Part shown: positions 1-7,968 of the stretch, one piece after another
How the letters are laid out: each line of letters starts with the position of its first letter
Position numbering within the stretch: position 1 is the stretch's first letter
From: DATIJJ01 sp039936115
GTDB taxonomy: Bacteria; Pseudomonadota; Gammaproteobacteria; DSM-16500
Assembly: GCA_039936115.1 (NCBI GenBank)
Contig: JBDTIZ010000062.1
Span: 1-17,830 of the forward strand
Direction of reading: 5' to 3'
Length of the DNA stretch: 17,830 bases
Notes under the pieces: model-generated
The model's database searches: none
Seen by the model: only the letters and a program-made list of their open reading frames with translations
What the model was told of the DNA's origin: nothing
Program-made: the position numbers and the translations under genes

Positions 1-98
1 TGGAAAAAGAATTGGGATTGAAATAAACAGGCATAGCTTTAAGTTAAAACATTCCCGCAACCTGCTTGGTCACCATGAGAAATTAAAACCGGCCAGTT

Positions 99-293
99 TT
101 GGAGATTCTTCCACGGAACCCCTTCATGGGAATAATGGTTTGGCAAGAGATGGCAAGACAAGAATATGAGCTAAAAGAGGTAAAGACAGTGTTAAATCCA
201 CAGGATTTGGTGAAGGAGTGGAATATCAAATTGATATTCAATCCAGAAGCCATGAGTTGGGTAACGCAAGCGCTTGAAGAGTACGAAAAATAA
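99..293 (+). CDS. Small hypothetical protein
   Basis: I do not recognise this protein (up to 64 residues). It is predicted soluble, with charged and hydrophobic residues spaced as in helices and no signal peptide or membrane segment. The longest reading starts at a TTG. ATG codons at 126, 135 and 150 in the same frame are equally plausible, since none has a convincing ribosome binding site. A strong hairpin terminator follows the stop by about 15 bases, which supports this being a real transcribed gene or the 3' end of one. It reads toward the IS66 remnant and shows no operon partner in the window. It could also be a remnant of a longer gene, because the upstream DNA is cut by the window edge. 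Confidence 0.45.
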   Translation: MEILPRNPFMGIMVWQEMARQEYELKEVKTVLNPQDLVKEWNIKLIFNPEAMSWVTQALEEYEK

Positions 294-308
294 TTTCAAT
301 TAAAACAG

Positions 309-347
309 AATATCCGTTCGGAAAAAAATCTGAACGGATATTTTATT
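309..347 (+). terminator. Rho-independent terminator
   Basis: Perfect 11-base inverted repeat: AATATCCGTTC at 309-319 and GAACGGATATT at 332-342, with a 12-base loop, then a T-rich run to 347. It sits 15 bases after the stop of the small gene ending at 293. The opposite strand also has a T-rich stretch in the loop but no good tail. Confidence 0.8.
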
Positions 348-372
348 TAGGATATTAATATGAAAATATTTC

Positions 373-393
373 GTAACCGTTCACGGCCTTTAC
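373..393. repeat. Probable terminal inverted repeat of IS66 element
   Basis: The sequence begins GTAACCGTTCACGG and lies just beyond the stop codon of the transposase remnant, where the right end of an IS66-family element belongs. IS66-family ends typically begin GTAA. The partner end is absent from this window, so neither the repeat pairing nor a target duplication can be checked. Confidence 0.5.
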
Positions 394-890
394 TGAGTTA
401 GTACCAAAGAAGGGCCGCGCATTCCCATAAAAAACTTGTGAACTGAGTCAATAATGAAAGCTAACGTATCTCGGCTTTGCTGTTTGCAAGTTGTCGTTAC
501 GGTAAAAATGCGCTCTACGAAACGACTACCTCTTTCAGATTGAGTACCAAAGGTCAGCTTTTTGGAAATAACCAATGGCCTTAACTGCTGTTCCGCATGG
601 TTATTGGTGGGTGGAACATCCTTTACTTCAAAAAAATGCCATAAACTTCCTGCGAAATCTAAAATATTTTGACACGTTCGCATGGTTTGAGAATGGCCGC
701 TATACGAACCGATCCGCAACCATTTCAGCATTCTGTTTTTAAAATATCGTAGCCGTTTTCTTTGTGATTTTGTAAATGATAAATGACTAATAAATTCTGT
801 CTTCCAAAAACAAAATATTTTTTCATATGCCTTTAAAAGATTCTGGCCTATCAATCCAGCTTCGCCTTCGCGCGTTATGCCTAGAATCGA
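390..890 (-). pseudogene. IS66-family transposase (TnpC), C-terminal fragment
   Basis: Only the last ~160 residues of an IS66-type DDE transposase remain. The recognisable part starts at TREGEAG (residues 12-18 of the open frame) and includes the TNNHAE motif carrying the last catalytic Glu, followed by GTQSERGSRFVER and KQQSRDTLAF, all characteristic of the IS66 C-terminus. The two catalytic Asp residues, the 5' two thirds of the gene and the accessory tnpA/tnpB genes are missing. The open frame continues upstream to 908 only because it runs, out of frame, into the neighbouring ATPase gene. The element is dead but records an insertion followed by a deletion. The exact junction could lie anywhere from about 865 to 900. 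Confidence 0.85.
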
Positions 891-1959
891 TATATTTTTT
901 AGAATCAAATATTACATGTTTGATTTCGTTAATTCTATCAAGTGTAAGCGAATCTTTTATATTACATACAGGACAATCAATATCTGACTTAGCTTCACTT
1001 ACATATTCCAGCTCTAACAATTCCTGAAATATGGGAGCAAGTCTTTTTGTTAGTTCAGTAGTCTTTTTCGCGTGGTCATAATATATTTCTAACTCATCCC
1101 AAATTCCTTGGCCCATGGAATTAAATGGGGTTACTTTACTTTCTCCTAGAAGATGAATTGGAAATACTTTCTTCTGAATACTAATGAGCTGATCTTTTAG
1201 GTGCTCTATTTTCTGTTCAAAAGATGCGTTAAATTTTGATTCTTCTATGAGTTGATCAAGCATGCGAATAAAGCTACTGCGGATACTTTCTTTAGTTTGC
1301 TTGCTTTCACTATTGATTTTCAAATGAGAGCTAAACGGATCTATTCTAAGAATACTTTCTAGCTTATCAATGTACCTCCATCTAGGGGTAACGCAAATTG
1401 ATTTAAATGCTTCTAGTACACTATTGCGAAATTCATCCAAGTCAGTTACTTCAAGTAAAGCTTTAAAATAAGATGATCTATCTTGCGGTCTGGCTGAAAA
1501 CAAGTAACTTAATGCGTGCTGCATTAATATCGAAGCTGGCATTGGTTGCTGAAATAATGGAACACCTAGTTTTACTAGATCGTTCTCAGTCGCTAGCAAA
1601 TCATTTATCTCAAGCGTGGATGAACAGTCGTTTTTTTTTCCATAATCTTGTATTAGGGTTCGCTTTACTTTAAAAATCCTTGATTCGGAATTTTGAAATT
1701 CTGCTTCAACATAAATATCCGTCTTATCTGAAATAAAAGCATTTTTAAGAGAATCAGCAAACTCATCTTGCGTGCTAGATAAAAGAATTTTTCGACTTAT
1801 TTGGCCTGTTAAAAGGAATTCAATTGCTTCTGAAAAGCTAGTTTTTCCTTGACTATTTGCACCCCAAATAACGGAGATTTTAGGATTTAACTTAATGTTC
1901 TGAAGCTCTTTTCCAAATGATCGAAACCCTTGGATATTAATCCAATTAACTTTAATCAT
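823..1959 (-). pseudogene. Truncated RecF/Rad50-like AAA ATPase with zinc hook
   Basis: N-terminal half of an SMC/Rad50/RecF-like ATPase. A Walker A motif (GANSQGKTS, residues 33-41) follows a typical FRSFG opening. A long, mostly helical region leads to CPVC (residues 329-332), the Rad50-type zinc-hook motif that marks the middle of such proteins. The second helix arm, the ABC signature, Walker B and the C-terminal lobe are all missing. The last ~20 codons (823 to ~885) are IS66 transposase DNA read in the wrong frame, so the protein must be non-functional as an ATPase. The start overlaps the preceding 57-residue gene by 8 bases, implying translational coupling. Proteins of this shape act in DNA repair or in anti-phage systems such as Lamassu/ABC-three-component; the defence assignment is inference from the island context. 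Confidence 0.8.
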
Positions 1960-2125
1960 TTTTATCTGTCTTTTCTGCTGAGTCCATATAATTTTTTAAA
2001 GTTGCACTCAATTCACGCATATGATTTTCTGGAGTAGCGGCAATATAAGTTTTTATAAGACTAGATGCTAAAGCATCTTCTTTAATATTTTCCAATAAGA
2101 GTTCAAAATTATTTTTACCTTTCAT
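1952..2125 (-). CDS. Small protein (57 aa) coupled to the zinc-hook ATPase
   Basis: Begins MKGKNNFELL and ends KTDKND. It is predicted all-helical and soluble, and I do not recognise the family. A good ribosome binding site (AGGAA) lies about 8 bases before the ATG. The stop codon lies inside the first codons of the ATPase gene (8-base overlap, 1952-1959), the usual sign of a two-gene operon whose products work together. In ABC-three-component defence systems a small 'middle component' precedes the SMC-like ATPase, so this could be such a partner, but I see no sequence match that proves it. With the ATPase broken, this gene is probably an orphan. Confidence 0.55.
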   Translation of the reverse strand: MKGKNNFELLLENIKEDALASSLIKTYIAATPENHMRELSATLKNYMDSAEKTDKND

Positions 2126-2296
2126 TTTATATTCCTAAGCTATAACTTTAATAAGGACGTCGGGGTCACGTCGACCCATTACCTTTCTGATTAAACTCAT
2201 AAGTCAGTTATTTCTGTATTGCCTATTTTAATATAACCTTAGAAAGGGTAGTGTAACGATTTGATCCCGCATTCTTTTCAAGTAATTTTGCTAAAT
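2126..2296. other. Intergenic region with GC-rich repeat
   Basis: No gene seen. A GC-rich patch at 2157-2177 holds ACGTCG twice, 11 bases apart, and a small hairpin (GGGTC, 5-base loop, GACCC). The rest is AT-rich and unremarkable. It should hold the promoter of the 57-residue gene. Confidence 0.4.
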
Positions 2297-2686
2297 TTAT
2301 TCGAGAAAATATCGGTAATTAGTCCCAAAAACTTTCTCAATTCTTTTAGCGATAGTTTTTCCTATTGATCTACGCCCATTTTCCATAGTCGAAAGATTTG
2401 CCTGAGTTATATCAATTTTTTTTGCGAATTCAACTTGAGACAAATTTTCCCGCATTCTTAAACCTTTTAATAAGGCTCCTGCTTTAGTAAATTTCTTCTC
2501 AAGGTCTTCAAATAAATTTTTTATTGTAGTGGGTGACTTAGTAGATTTTTTTGTTTTTTCCTTTTCAACAACATATTGATCAGCAATATTTTTAGGAATC
2601 ACATACGTTTTGTGACTATACGTTACTACCAATGCTTCGCCACGACTGTGTGCTTTAATAGGGTGCTTTTTCATGTGTCCCGACAT
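2297..2686 (-). CDS. Antitoxin, XRE-family HTH protein
   Basis: 129 residues from the chosen ATG, which has GAGG seven bases upstream; an in-frame TTG 12 bases earlier overlaps that ribosome binding site and is unlikely to be used. The C-terminal half (about residues 72-125) is a Cro/C1-type helix-turn-helix: LSQVEFAKKIDITQANLSTMENGRRSIG matches the helix 2-helix 3 pattern of XRE repressors (key residues SQ, A, I, Q, S, E-G). The N-terminal ~60 residues are Lys-rich and probably bind the toxin. The gene follows and overlaps the toxin gene by 32 bases, giving toxin-first order as in HigBA. It is expected to neutralise the toxin and, with it, repress the operon at the palindrome at 2972-2992. 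Confidence 0.8.
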   Translation of the reverse strand: MSGHMKKHPIKAHSRGEALVVTYSHKTYVIPKNIADQYVVEKEKTKKSTKSPTTIKNLFEDLEKKFTKAGALLKGLRMRENLSQVEFAKKIDITQANLSTMENGRRSIGKTIAKRIEKVFGTNYRYFLE

Positions 2687-2951
2687 AATATACCTCAATA
2701 ATTCTTCGCTTTTTATCTATCACTTCCCAACAACAAACATAAGTGGGCTTCCCTTTTTGCAAATGACAATGTCGTTTATCATCGCCTTTTTTTCCATGTA
2801 ACTTTCCATAGTTAGGCCAATCAGGAACGGCGGGGCCTTTAGTGGCTAAATCTTCAAATAAGAAGCGCAGCACTAATAAAACGTTTTGACTTAATTTCCC
2901 AGCTTGCTTGTCAACTGTTTTGGTGGACTGAACTATCCAAGGCATACTCAT
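2655..2951 (-). CDS. RelE/ParE-superfamily toxin (HigB-like)
   Basis: 98 residues, a usual length for this superfamily. The order is an N-terminal helical hairpin (to about residue 40), then a beta-rich part with HCHLQKGKPTYVCCWEV and a closing strand IIEVYYVGTHEKAPY; the G(T/S)HExAPY tail is common in RelE/ParE-like toxins. Such proteins are mostly ribosome-dependent mRNA interferases; a ParE-type gyrase inhibitor cannot be excluded from sequence alone. I chose the ATG at 2951, which has GAG seven bases upstream, over the TTG at 2963 that falls inside the Shine-Dalgarno region. It overlaps the downstream HTH antitoxin gene. The module probably stabilises the mobile DNA. Confidence 0.75.
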   Translation of the reverse strand: MSMPWIVQSTKTVDKQAGKLSQNVLLVLRFLFEDLATKGPAVPDWPNYGKLHGKKGDDKRHCHLQKGKPTYVCCWEVIDKKRRIIEVYYVGTHEKAPY

Positions 2952-2971
2952 AGTATATCTCAATTTTTGTA

Positions 2972-2992
2972 ATATATCAAATTATGATATAT
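2972..2992 (-). promoter_or_regulatory. Palindromic operator of the TA operon
   Basis: Perfect inverted repeat ATATATCA - 5 bases - TGATATAT, centred about 31 bases upstream of the toxin ATG. This is the expected place for autoregulation by the HTH antitoxin. It also lies immediately after the stop region of the kfrA-like gene. Confidence 0.6.
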
Positions 2993-3001
2993 ATTTGATT
3001 A

Positions 3002-4066
3002 TTATGCACTAATTAGTTTCTGCATTTGCTTTAATTGCCCCTCTAATTGCGCCTTTTCTTGTACTAACAGCCATTTCTCATTATTGAGTAGCGTATTCAA
3101 GTTTCTGGAATCAGTGATGCCTTGTTTCAAATCAATAGATTGTTGCGATAATTGCTTGATTTCCGCTTGCAGATTAATCAATTGATTGGATTTTTCATCG
3201 AGTATTTTATGTGATTCGCCGTACTGTTTCTGCCAATGCTGGCTAGAATGAAAGTATTCATCCTTCGATTTTTCAACTTCACCAACTTTTACTTCTGCTT
3301 GCTCAAGCTCTGACTGGATTCCCAGATGCGTATTTTCAAGATTTTTATAGCTATACTGTAATAATTGGAACTGCTGTTTTAATGCGGATAATCGTTCATG
3401 CTGAATTACGGCTTGTTCATCGCGCACCCTGATTTCAGATTGTAATTGCTGTTTCTGTTGTTCGTATGCTTGCTGATCTAATAAGCGTTGCTCGCGCGCT
3501 GCTTCTCGATAATGCTCAAGATTGGCCTGCGCCTGGGCGTGCAACCGATGCAATTCATCAATTCGCTCCTGCTTATCTTGCAATTGCTTGAGGAAAGCGT
3601 CTTGCTTTGCGTATAGTGACGTATTTTCTTTCTGGGCAAATGCAAGCGCTTGATCGAGTGTAAGCTTGTCATTCATGAAGAGGCTTTTCTCAGCATGCCA
3701 CTGCTCATATAGTTTTTGCCAACGTTGATTGTTTGTTTTGTATTTTTCGACTTCTAATTGTAATTCACGAATGGTTTGCTGGTGGCTCGCTTCATTGACG
3801 GCAATTTTCTCGTCTGACAGGTGATTCACGCGCTCCCATAGCCCTTTCATCACAGCGACAAGCTCAAGAGGGATATTTTCTTTCGCTGATACCAGCGTTG
3901 TCGACTCTTGATTGGCCTTCCATTGCCGCAGATGATTCGCAACGGTTGTGGTGCTACCCGTACCTAAAAGTAGTCGAATGTGCGCAACCGAAGGGCTTCT
4001 CCCCTCCCCTAGTAATTGCGTCGCGATGGATGCTACTTCCGCATAACTTACGCCATTTCGTGCCAT
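3002..4066 (-). CDS. KfrA-like DNA-binding coiled-coil protein
   Basis: 354 residues. The first ~75 residues match the KfrA N-terminal DNA-binding domain: a short helical region with VASIATQLLGEGRSPSVAHI and GTGSTTTVANHLRQWK. From about residue 85 to the end the protein is a continuous coiled coil rich in Gln, Glu, Lys and Leu. This is the classic build of KfrA proteins of IncP plasmids and related proteins in plasmids and islands, which autoregulate and support stable plasmid inheritance. A ribosome binding site (AAGGGAG) lies about 10-15 bases before the ATG. It is transcribed leftward from a region holding the perfect palindrome at 4101-4114, a candidate autoregulatory operator. It marks this region as plasmid-derived, although no replication gene is visible. 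Confidence 0.82.
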   Translation of the reverse strand: MARNGVSYAEVASIATQLLGEGRSPSVAHIRLLLGTGSTTTVANHLRQWKANQESTTLVSAKENIPLELVAVMKGLWERVNHLSDEKIAVNEASHQQTIRELQLEVEKYKTNNQRWQKLYEQWHAEKSLFMNDKLTLDQALAFAQKENTSLYAKQDAFLKQLQDKQERIDELHRLHAQAQANLEHYREAAREQRLLDQQAYEQQKQQLQSEIRVRDEQAVIQHERLSALKQQFQLLQYSYKNLENTHLGIQSELEQAEVKVGEVEKSKDEYFHSSQHWQKQYGESHKILDEKSNQLINLQAEIKQLSQQSIDLKQGITDSRNLNTLLNNEKWLLVQEKAQLEGQLKQMQKLISA

Positions 4067-4100
4067 TGCTTAAGCTCCCTTGATATTTAATCACGATATT

Positions 4101-4114
4101 CATTATGCATAATG
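4101..4114 (-). promoter_or_regulatory. Candidate KfrA operator palindrome
   Basis: Perfect 14-base palindrome CATTATGCATAATG, 35 bases upstream of the kfrA-like start codon. KfrA proteins repress their own promoter; the placement fits, but the assignment is inference. Confidence 0.45.
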
Positions 4115-4160
4115 TTATGCTTTAAATATATAGAATCACAACTCTAATAGCATACATCCT

Positions 4161-4190
4161 AGCTATAGATAAGCGCATTTATCTATAGCT
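4161..4190 (+). other. dif/lox-like recombination site 1
   Basis: Two perfect 12-base inverted arms, AGCTATAGATAA and TTATCTATAGCT, around a 6-base centre (gcgcat). The 11-6-11 geometry and the inner ATAA...TTAT ends are those of XerC/XerD dif sites. Nearly the same site (same 10 inner arm bases, different centre) lies at 13580-13607 beside a tyrosine recombinase gene. Downstream, the two sites also share the spaced pattern ATGA-n-AAAGTAA-n-GTCA-n-AT (here starting at 4204), which makes them direct repeats. They are probably the left and right ends of the copper module. Confidence 0.6.
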
Positions 4191-4500
4191 GCTGTTAAAT
4201 ATCATGAGAAAGTAACGTCACATGTCGAAAAAAGAAGGATATTCAAAATGTTGCGCTCTAGGGCATTACAGACTCGCAGGCACAACGGTGTGATAACTTG
4301 CGGTTATTAATCCGTGGGTTCATCTGCGCACACTTTAAAATGATCATAATTTATTTGTAGGAGAATGTTGTCGGGCACAAATATCTGTAGACACCCTTAA
4401 GGTGACGCCAGACTTAGGGCTACCTTTTGACCTATGTCTATGTTTAGTTTATTGCTACACTATCTTTTAAATTCATTTCAGTGCTCACGGATGAGGGAAT
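4191..4500 (+). other. Gene-free leader upstream of the copper module
   Basis: About 310 bases with no convincing gene. The first 35 bases resemble the start of the recombinase region at 13607-13643 but no recombinase sequence follows. Further on there is a small hairpin (ATAAC...GTTAT around 4288-4303), an 8-base palindrome CCTTAAGG at 4395-4402, and a possible promoter (TTGACC near 4427, TATTGC 17 bases on) for the copper operon. A GAGGG Shine-Dalgarno lies just before the ATG at 4501. I see no clear CueR- or CsoR-type operator. Confidence 0.35.
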
Positions 4501-5076
4501 ATGCTACAAATTATACCTAACTGGCATCCTATTTTTGTACATTTCACTGTTGCTTTATTTACTACAACAACCGCTTTTTACCTTTTTTCATATCTGATAG
4601 GATTTTTAAAAGGCTTTTCAAATAAAGTTGCTATTGAATTTGAAGTAGTTGGCCACTGGTGTTTATGGCTAGTAGCTATGATTACAATTGGCACGGTACT
4701 TGCTGGACTATATGCTTTCAATACCGTTAGGCATGATGAAGCTGGTCATATTGCGATGACAATACACCGCAATTTAGCGTTAACAACAGCTACAGGGATT
4801 GTGCTTCTCGCAATTTGGTCTGGATGGCGTTATTACAAAAGCACAAAAACAACCATCGTATTCCTTCTAGGTCTTCTTATTGTTCAAGTTTTATTAATAT
4901 CGACGGCATGGTTGGGAGGTGAGTTAGTCTTTCGTCATGGATTGGGAGTTATGGCAATGCCTAAGGAAGAGGGAGAGGGGCATCACCATCACCATGATGG
5001 TGTTGAGGAGCCTTCATTAGATCATCCTAATATGCCAAATATGGAAAATCATGAGCATCATGTAGGGAAGGAATAA
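4501..5076 (+). CDS. DUF2231-domain membrane protein with His/Met-rich tail
   Basis: 191 residues. It starts with NWHPIFVHFTVAL, the typical HPxxVHF opening of DUF2231 proteins. Four membrane segments are visible at about 10-35, 53-73, 90-108 and 117-139, and the fourth leads into GGELVFRHGLGV, another hallmark. The C-terminal ~40 residues are soluble and metal-ligand rich (five consecutive His at 161-165 plus further His and Met), which fits copper or another soft metal. GAGGG lies four bases before the ATG. Its stop is directly followed by the GTG of the multicopper oxidase fusion, so the two are co-transcribed and likely coupled. The biochemical role of DUF2231 is not settled; a membrane redox or metal-handling function is a guess. 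Confidence 0.8.
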   Translation: MLQIIPNWHPIFVHFTVALFTTTTAFYLFSYLIGFLKGFSNKVAIEFEVVGHWCLWLVAMITIGTVLAGLYAFNTVRHDEAGHIAMTIHRNLALTTATGIVLLAIWSGWRYYKSTKTTIVFLLGLLIVQVLLISTAWLGGELVFRHGLGVMAMPKEEGEGHHHHHDGVEEPSLDHPNMPNMENHEHHVGKE

Positions 5077-7956
5077 GTGAAAAATTTTTTATGGATAATT
5101 ACTTTTAGTATTCTATTTACGACAAATGTTTTTGCCGCCGATCGAATAGTAAATTTAGTGGTAGGTAACAAAACAGTTTATTTTACGGGTCAAGCAAGCA
5201 AAGCACTTGCTCTTAATGATCAAATTCCTGCGCCTACTCTACATTTTAAAGAAGGCGATCATGTAACAATCAATGTCTATAATCATCTCGATAAAGGCAC
5301 CGCAATACACTGGCATGGACTTCTTGTTCCTTGGCAGATGGATGGCGTAGAAGGTATAACTCAAGAACCCATTCCGCCAGGCGGAGTTTTTCATTATCAA
5401 TTTACACTTCATCAATCGGGTACCTATTGGTACCATGCTCATGCTGGTCTTCAAGAACAGCAGGGTATATACGGCGCATTTTTAATTGATCCGCCACAAC
5501 CATCAGATTACAAATATACAAAAGATTATGTTGTCGTGTTATCAGATTGGAGCAACACTAACCCCGAGCAAATTCTTGCTAATCTTAAGAAGGAAGGCGA
5601 TTACTATTCGCCAAGATTTCCACTACAACCGTCTCTCACAAAGTTTATTCACGATTATCGAAAAGCATCCACTGCAGAACGTCAGAACTTAGTTGATGAT
5701 TACAAAATGATGCAGCAAATGCGTATGAGTATCTATGACATCAGTGATGTAGCATATGATGCTTTTTTACTAAATGGCCGCCCAAAATCAAAGCCATGGA
5801 CGGCCCCCGTCAAATTTGGAGATGTAGTACGACTACGTTTTATTGGAGCAGGTGGAAGTACGATTTTTCATGTGAAAATACCTGATGCTTCAATGCAGAT
5901 AGTGCAAGTAGACGGTAACGATGTGAAGCCATACCTTGTTAACGATTTTAGAATAGCACCCGGTGAGACTTACGATGTGTTAGTTAAAATTAAAAAAAAT
6001 GATCCCTACATCATTTATGCAGAGTCAATTGATACAGTAGGGGCGGCGTATGGTGCCTTAGTAACTACACCTAATCAATTTGTTAATTACCAGCAAGTAA
6101 CTAAATTTCCTGAACCACTACCTGTAACAAGGGAAATGATGTCTAACATGATGAATGGCATGGATCATGGTTCATCTATGAATATAACCATGAGCGCGCC
6201 TTCTCAGCAGATGACAAAACAAGCTCACTCCATGGGTTCAATGTCCCATGAAATGAATTCAAAAAATTCGCCCATGATGGATATGAGCACTTCATCTTCC
6301 CATTCAATGTCTTCTATGAAAATGAAGTCAAAAACTTCTCATGAAATGATGGCGACGGTGCCACATGAAAAGATGAAAAAACATAATTCAGATAATCATC
6401 CTGAACAGCAATCTATGGCTGAGGCCATGAAAAAGGATCCAGGTATGAAGATGGATGGAGGCATGGCAATGGATTCAATGTCCATGAGCAATCAGAAATC
6501 ATCTGTTAAATCTACAATCGACAAAAAGCAGTCGACTGCAATGAATATGTCTCCTTCACATTCTAATCACTCCATGATGTCCGGTATGAAAATGGGTGAC
6601 AGTATGATGATGAATCATTCCATGGATATGAGCATGCCAACTGAACCATCAAGAATGGGGGATAAAATTGTATCGCCTAATGGTTCAGTTTATTCGCCAA
6701 TGGGTGGAATGCATGCTCAAATGTCGACGCATAAACCGATTACTATCGACAAAGAAGAATGGACCTCTGAAGTAGAAACTTTTGGAACAAAATATCAAAA
6801 CTTAACGGCCGCTGTTAAAACAAATGATCCTAATAAGCCCGTAGAAAAACTTATCAAAATGGAATTATTTGGTTACATGGATCGTTATATTTGGTTTGTA
6901 AATGGCGTTCCAGAATATAAAGCATCTCCCATTCCTTTTGAACCCGGTAAACGCTACCGTATTATTTTTACTAACACCTCGATGATGCATCATCCAATGC
7001 ATATACATGGCCATTGGTTTATTTTGCGTAACGGACATGGTAGCTACGATCCTTTATTACATACCATCGATGTACCTCCAGGCTCTACCGTTACAGCTGA
7101 TATTGATACTGATGCGAGTGGACAATGGTTTTTTCACTGCCATCTTCTCTATCACATGATGACGGGTATGTCGCGAGTATTTCAATACTCAACTTTAATA
7201 GAAATTACAAAAGGTGAAGCTAAGCCGCAGGATATTGTGAAACAAACACCTTACCATAATCGCCCCATTGTCAGAGTAGATGAAGTGAGGCCTATTGATG
7301 TTTCACTTGTTCATCATCCAATGGCGCATCCCGCAGGGCTATATTATTCAACATATTTAGATATGGGTGGTGATCCATTTCATAATGTACAACGGCTTAC
7401 TTATAAAGGCTTATATGGGCCAGATTATAATAAACTCGAATTATTTACTAATGATGCTGAAATAAAAAAAGGAACGGTTGAAAACGCTGATGTTGATATT
7501 TTCTATTGGCATCTCATCGATCAATTTTGGGCAATAAAAGGCGGTGCTAATTACGTTAATCGGCCTGCGGCAACTCCTTACTGGCAACCAGGTATTGGTA
7601 TTGAAGGATTAATGCCTTATTTCATCGATACGAATGTGAGAGGGTATTACCACAGTGGTAGCACTAAATTGGATATTGAGTTATCGCGTGATACACAAAT
7701 TACAAATAACTTTCTCATAAGAGCTGGCGTGCGCAGTATCTTAGCTTCAAAGACGGTGACACAAGCCGCAATTGGAAGTGGATTGAATCAAATGCGTTAT
7801 ATTGTGAGACCTTATTATCGTTTAATGCCGGGCTTGAATATATTTGCTGAATATGAACACGAGCAGGATTATGGTGCTTTTAAAAATATTCAGGTTAATG
7901 GGGGAGAATCTGCCACTCAAAATACTTTAACGCTTGGTTTTTCAATATTATTTTAA
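5077..7956 (+). CDS. CopA multicopper oxidase fused to CopB outer-membrane barrel
   Basis: 959 residues, starting at a GTG directly after the previous stop with AGGAA upstream. A Sec signal peptide (about 1-20, cut after NVFA) replaces the Tat signal usual for CopA. Copper-oxidase motifs are in order: HWHG 78-81, HAH 120-122, HHPMHIHGHWF 638-648 and HCHLLYH 687-693 with the type 1 Cys688 and Met ligands nearby, so all three copper centres look intact. Residues ~353-550 are an insert very rich in Met, His and Ser, like the copper-binding repeats of CopA/PcoA. From ~755 to 959 the sequence matches CopB/PcoB: YYSTYLDMGGDPF, then alternating strands with LDIELSRDTQITNNFLIRAGVRS, ending in Phe as outer-membrane barrels do. 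CopA and CopB are normally separate neighbouring genes; here they form one frame. The likely role is periplasmic Cu(I) oxidation and sequestration, tethered to the outer membrane. Confidence 0.88.
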   Translation: MKNFLWIITFSILFTTNVFAADRIVNLVVGNKTVYFTGQASKALALNDQIPAPTLHFKEGDHVTINVYNHLDKGTAIHWHGLLVPWQMDGVEGITQEPIPPGGVFHYQFTLHQSGTYWYHAHAGLQEQQGIYGAFLIDPPQPSDYKYTKDYVVVLSDWSNTNPEQILANLKKEGDYYSPRFPLQPSLTKFIHDYRKASTAERQNLVDDYKMMQQMRMSIYDISDVAYDAFLLNGRPKSKPWTAPVKFGDVVRLRFIGAGGSTIFHVKIPDASMQIVQVDGNDVKPYLVNDFRIAPGETYDVLVKIKKNDPYIIYAESIDTVGAAYGALVTTPNQFVNYQQVTKFPEPLPVTREMMSNMMNGMDHGSSMNITMSAPSQQMTKQAHSMGSMSHEMNSKNSPMMDMSTSSSHSMSSMKMKSKTSHEMMATVPHEKMKKHNSDNHPEQQSMAEAMKKDPGMKMDGGMAMDSMSMSNQKSSVKSTIDKKQSTAMNMSPSHSNHSMMSGMKMGDSMMMNHSMDMSMPTEPSRMGDKIVSPNGSVYSPMGGMHAQMSTHKPITIDKEEWTSEVETFGTKYQNLTAAVKTNDPNKPVEKLIKMELFGYMDRYIWFVNGVPEYKASPIPFEPGKRYRIIFTNTSMMHHPMHIHGHWFILRNGHGSYDPLLHTIDVPPGSTVTADIDTDASGQWFFHCHLLYHMMTGMSRVFQYSTLIEITKGEAKPQDIVKQTPYHNRPIVRVDEVRPIDVSLVHHPMAHPAGLYYSTYLDMGGDPFHNVQRLTYKGLYGPDYNKLELFTNDAEIKKGTVENADVDIFYWHLIDQFWAIKGGANYVNRPAATPYWQPGIGIEGLMPYFIDTNVRGYYHSGSTKLDIELSRDTQITNNFLIRAGVRSILASKTVTQAAIGSGLNQMRYIVRPYYRLMPGLNIFAEYEHEQDYGAFKNIQVNGGESATQNTLTLGFSILF

Positions 7957-7968
7957 AAACATTACATA

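Noticed and set aside
2157..2177. GC-rich hairpin and doubled ACGTCG considered as an operator or a tRNA fragment.
   Set aside because: Too short, with no tRNA arms and no matching copy elsewhere in the window.
4140..4161. AATAGCAT left of site 1 also occurs left of site 2, which could extend the direct repeat leftward.
   Set aside because: The distance to the site differs by three bases and at site 2 it lies in ATPase coding sequence; too weak to count.
4346..4400. An 11-codon frame after TAGGAGA near 4364, considered as a leader peptide.
   Set aside because: It lacks a run of regulatory codons and does not couple to the next gene; it may be chance.
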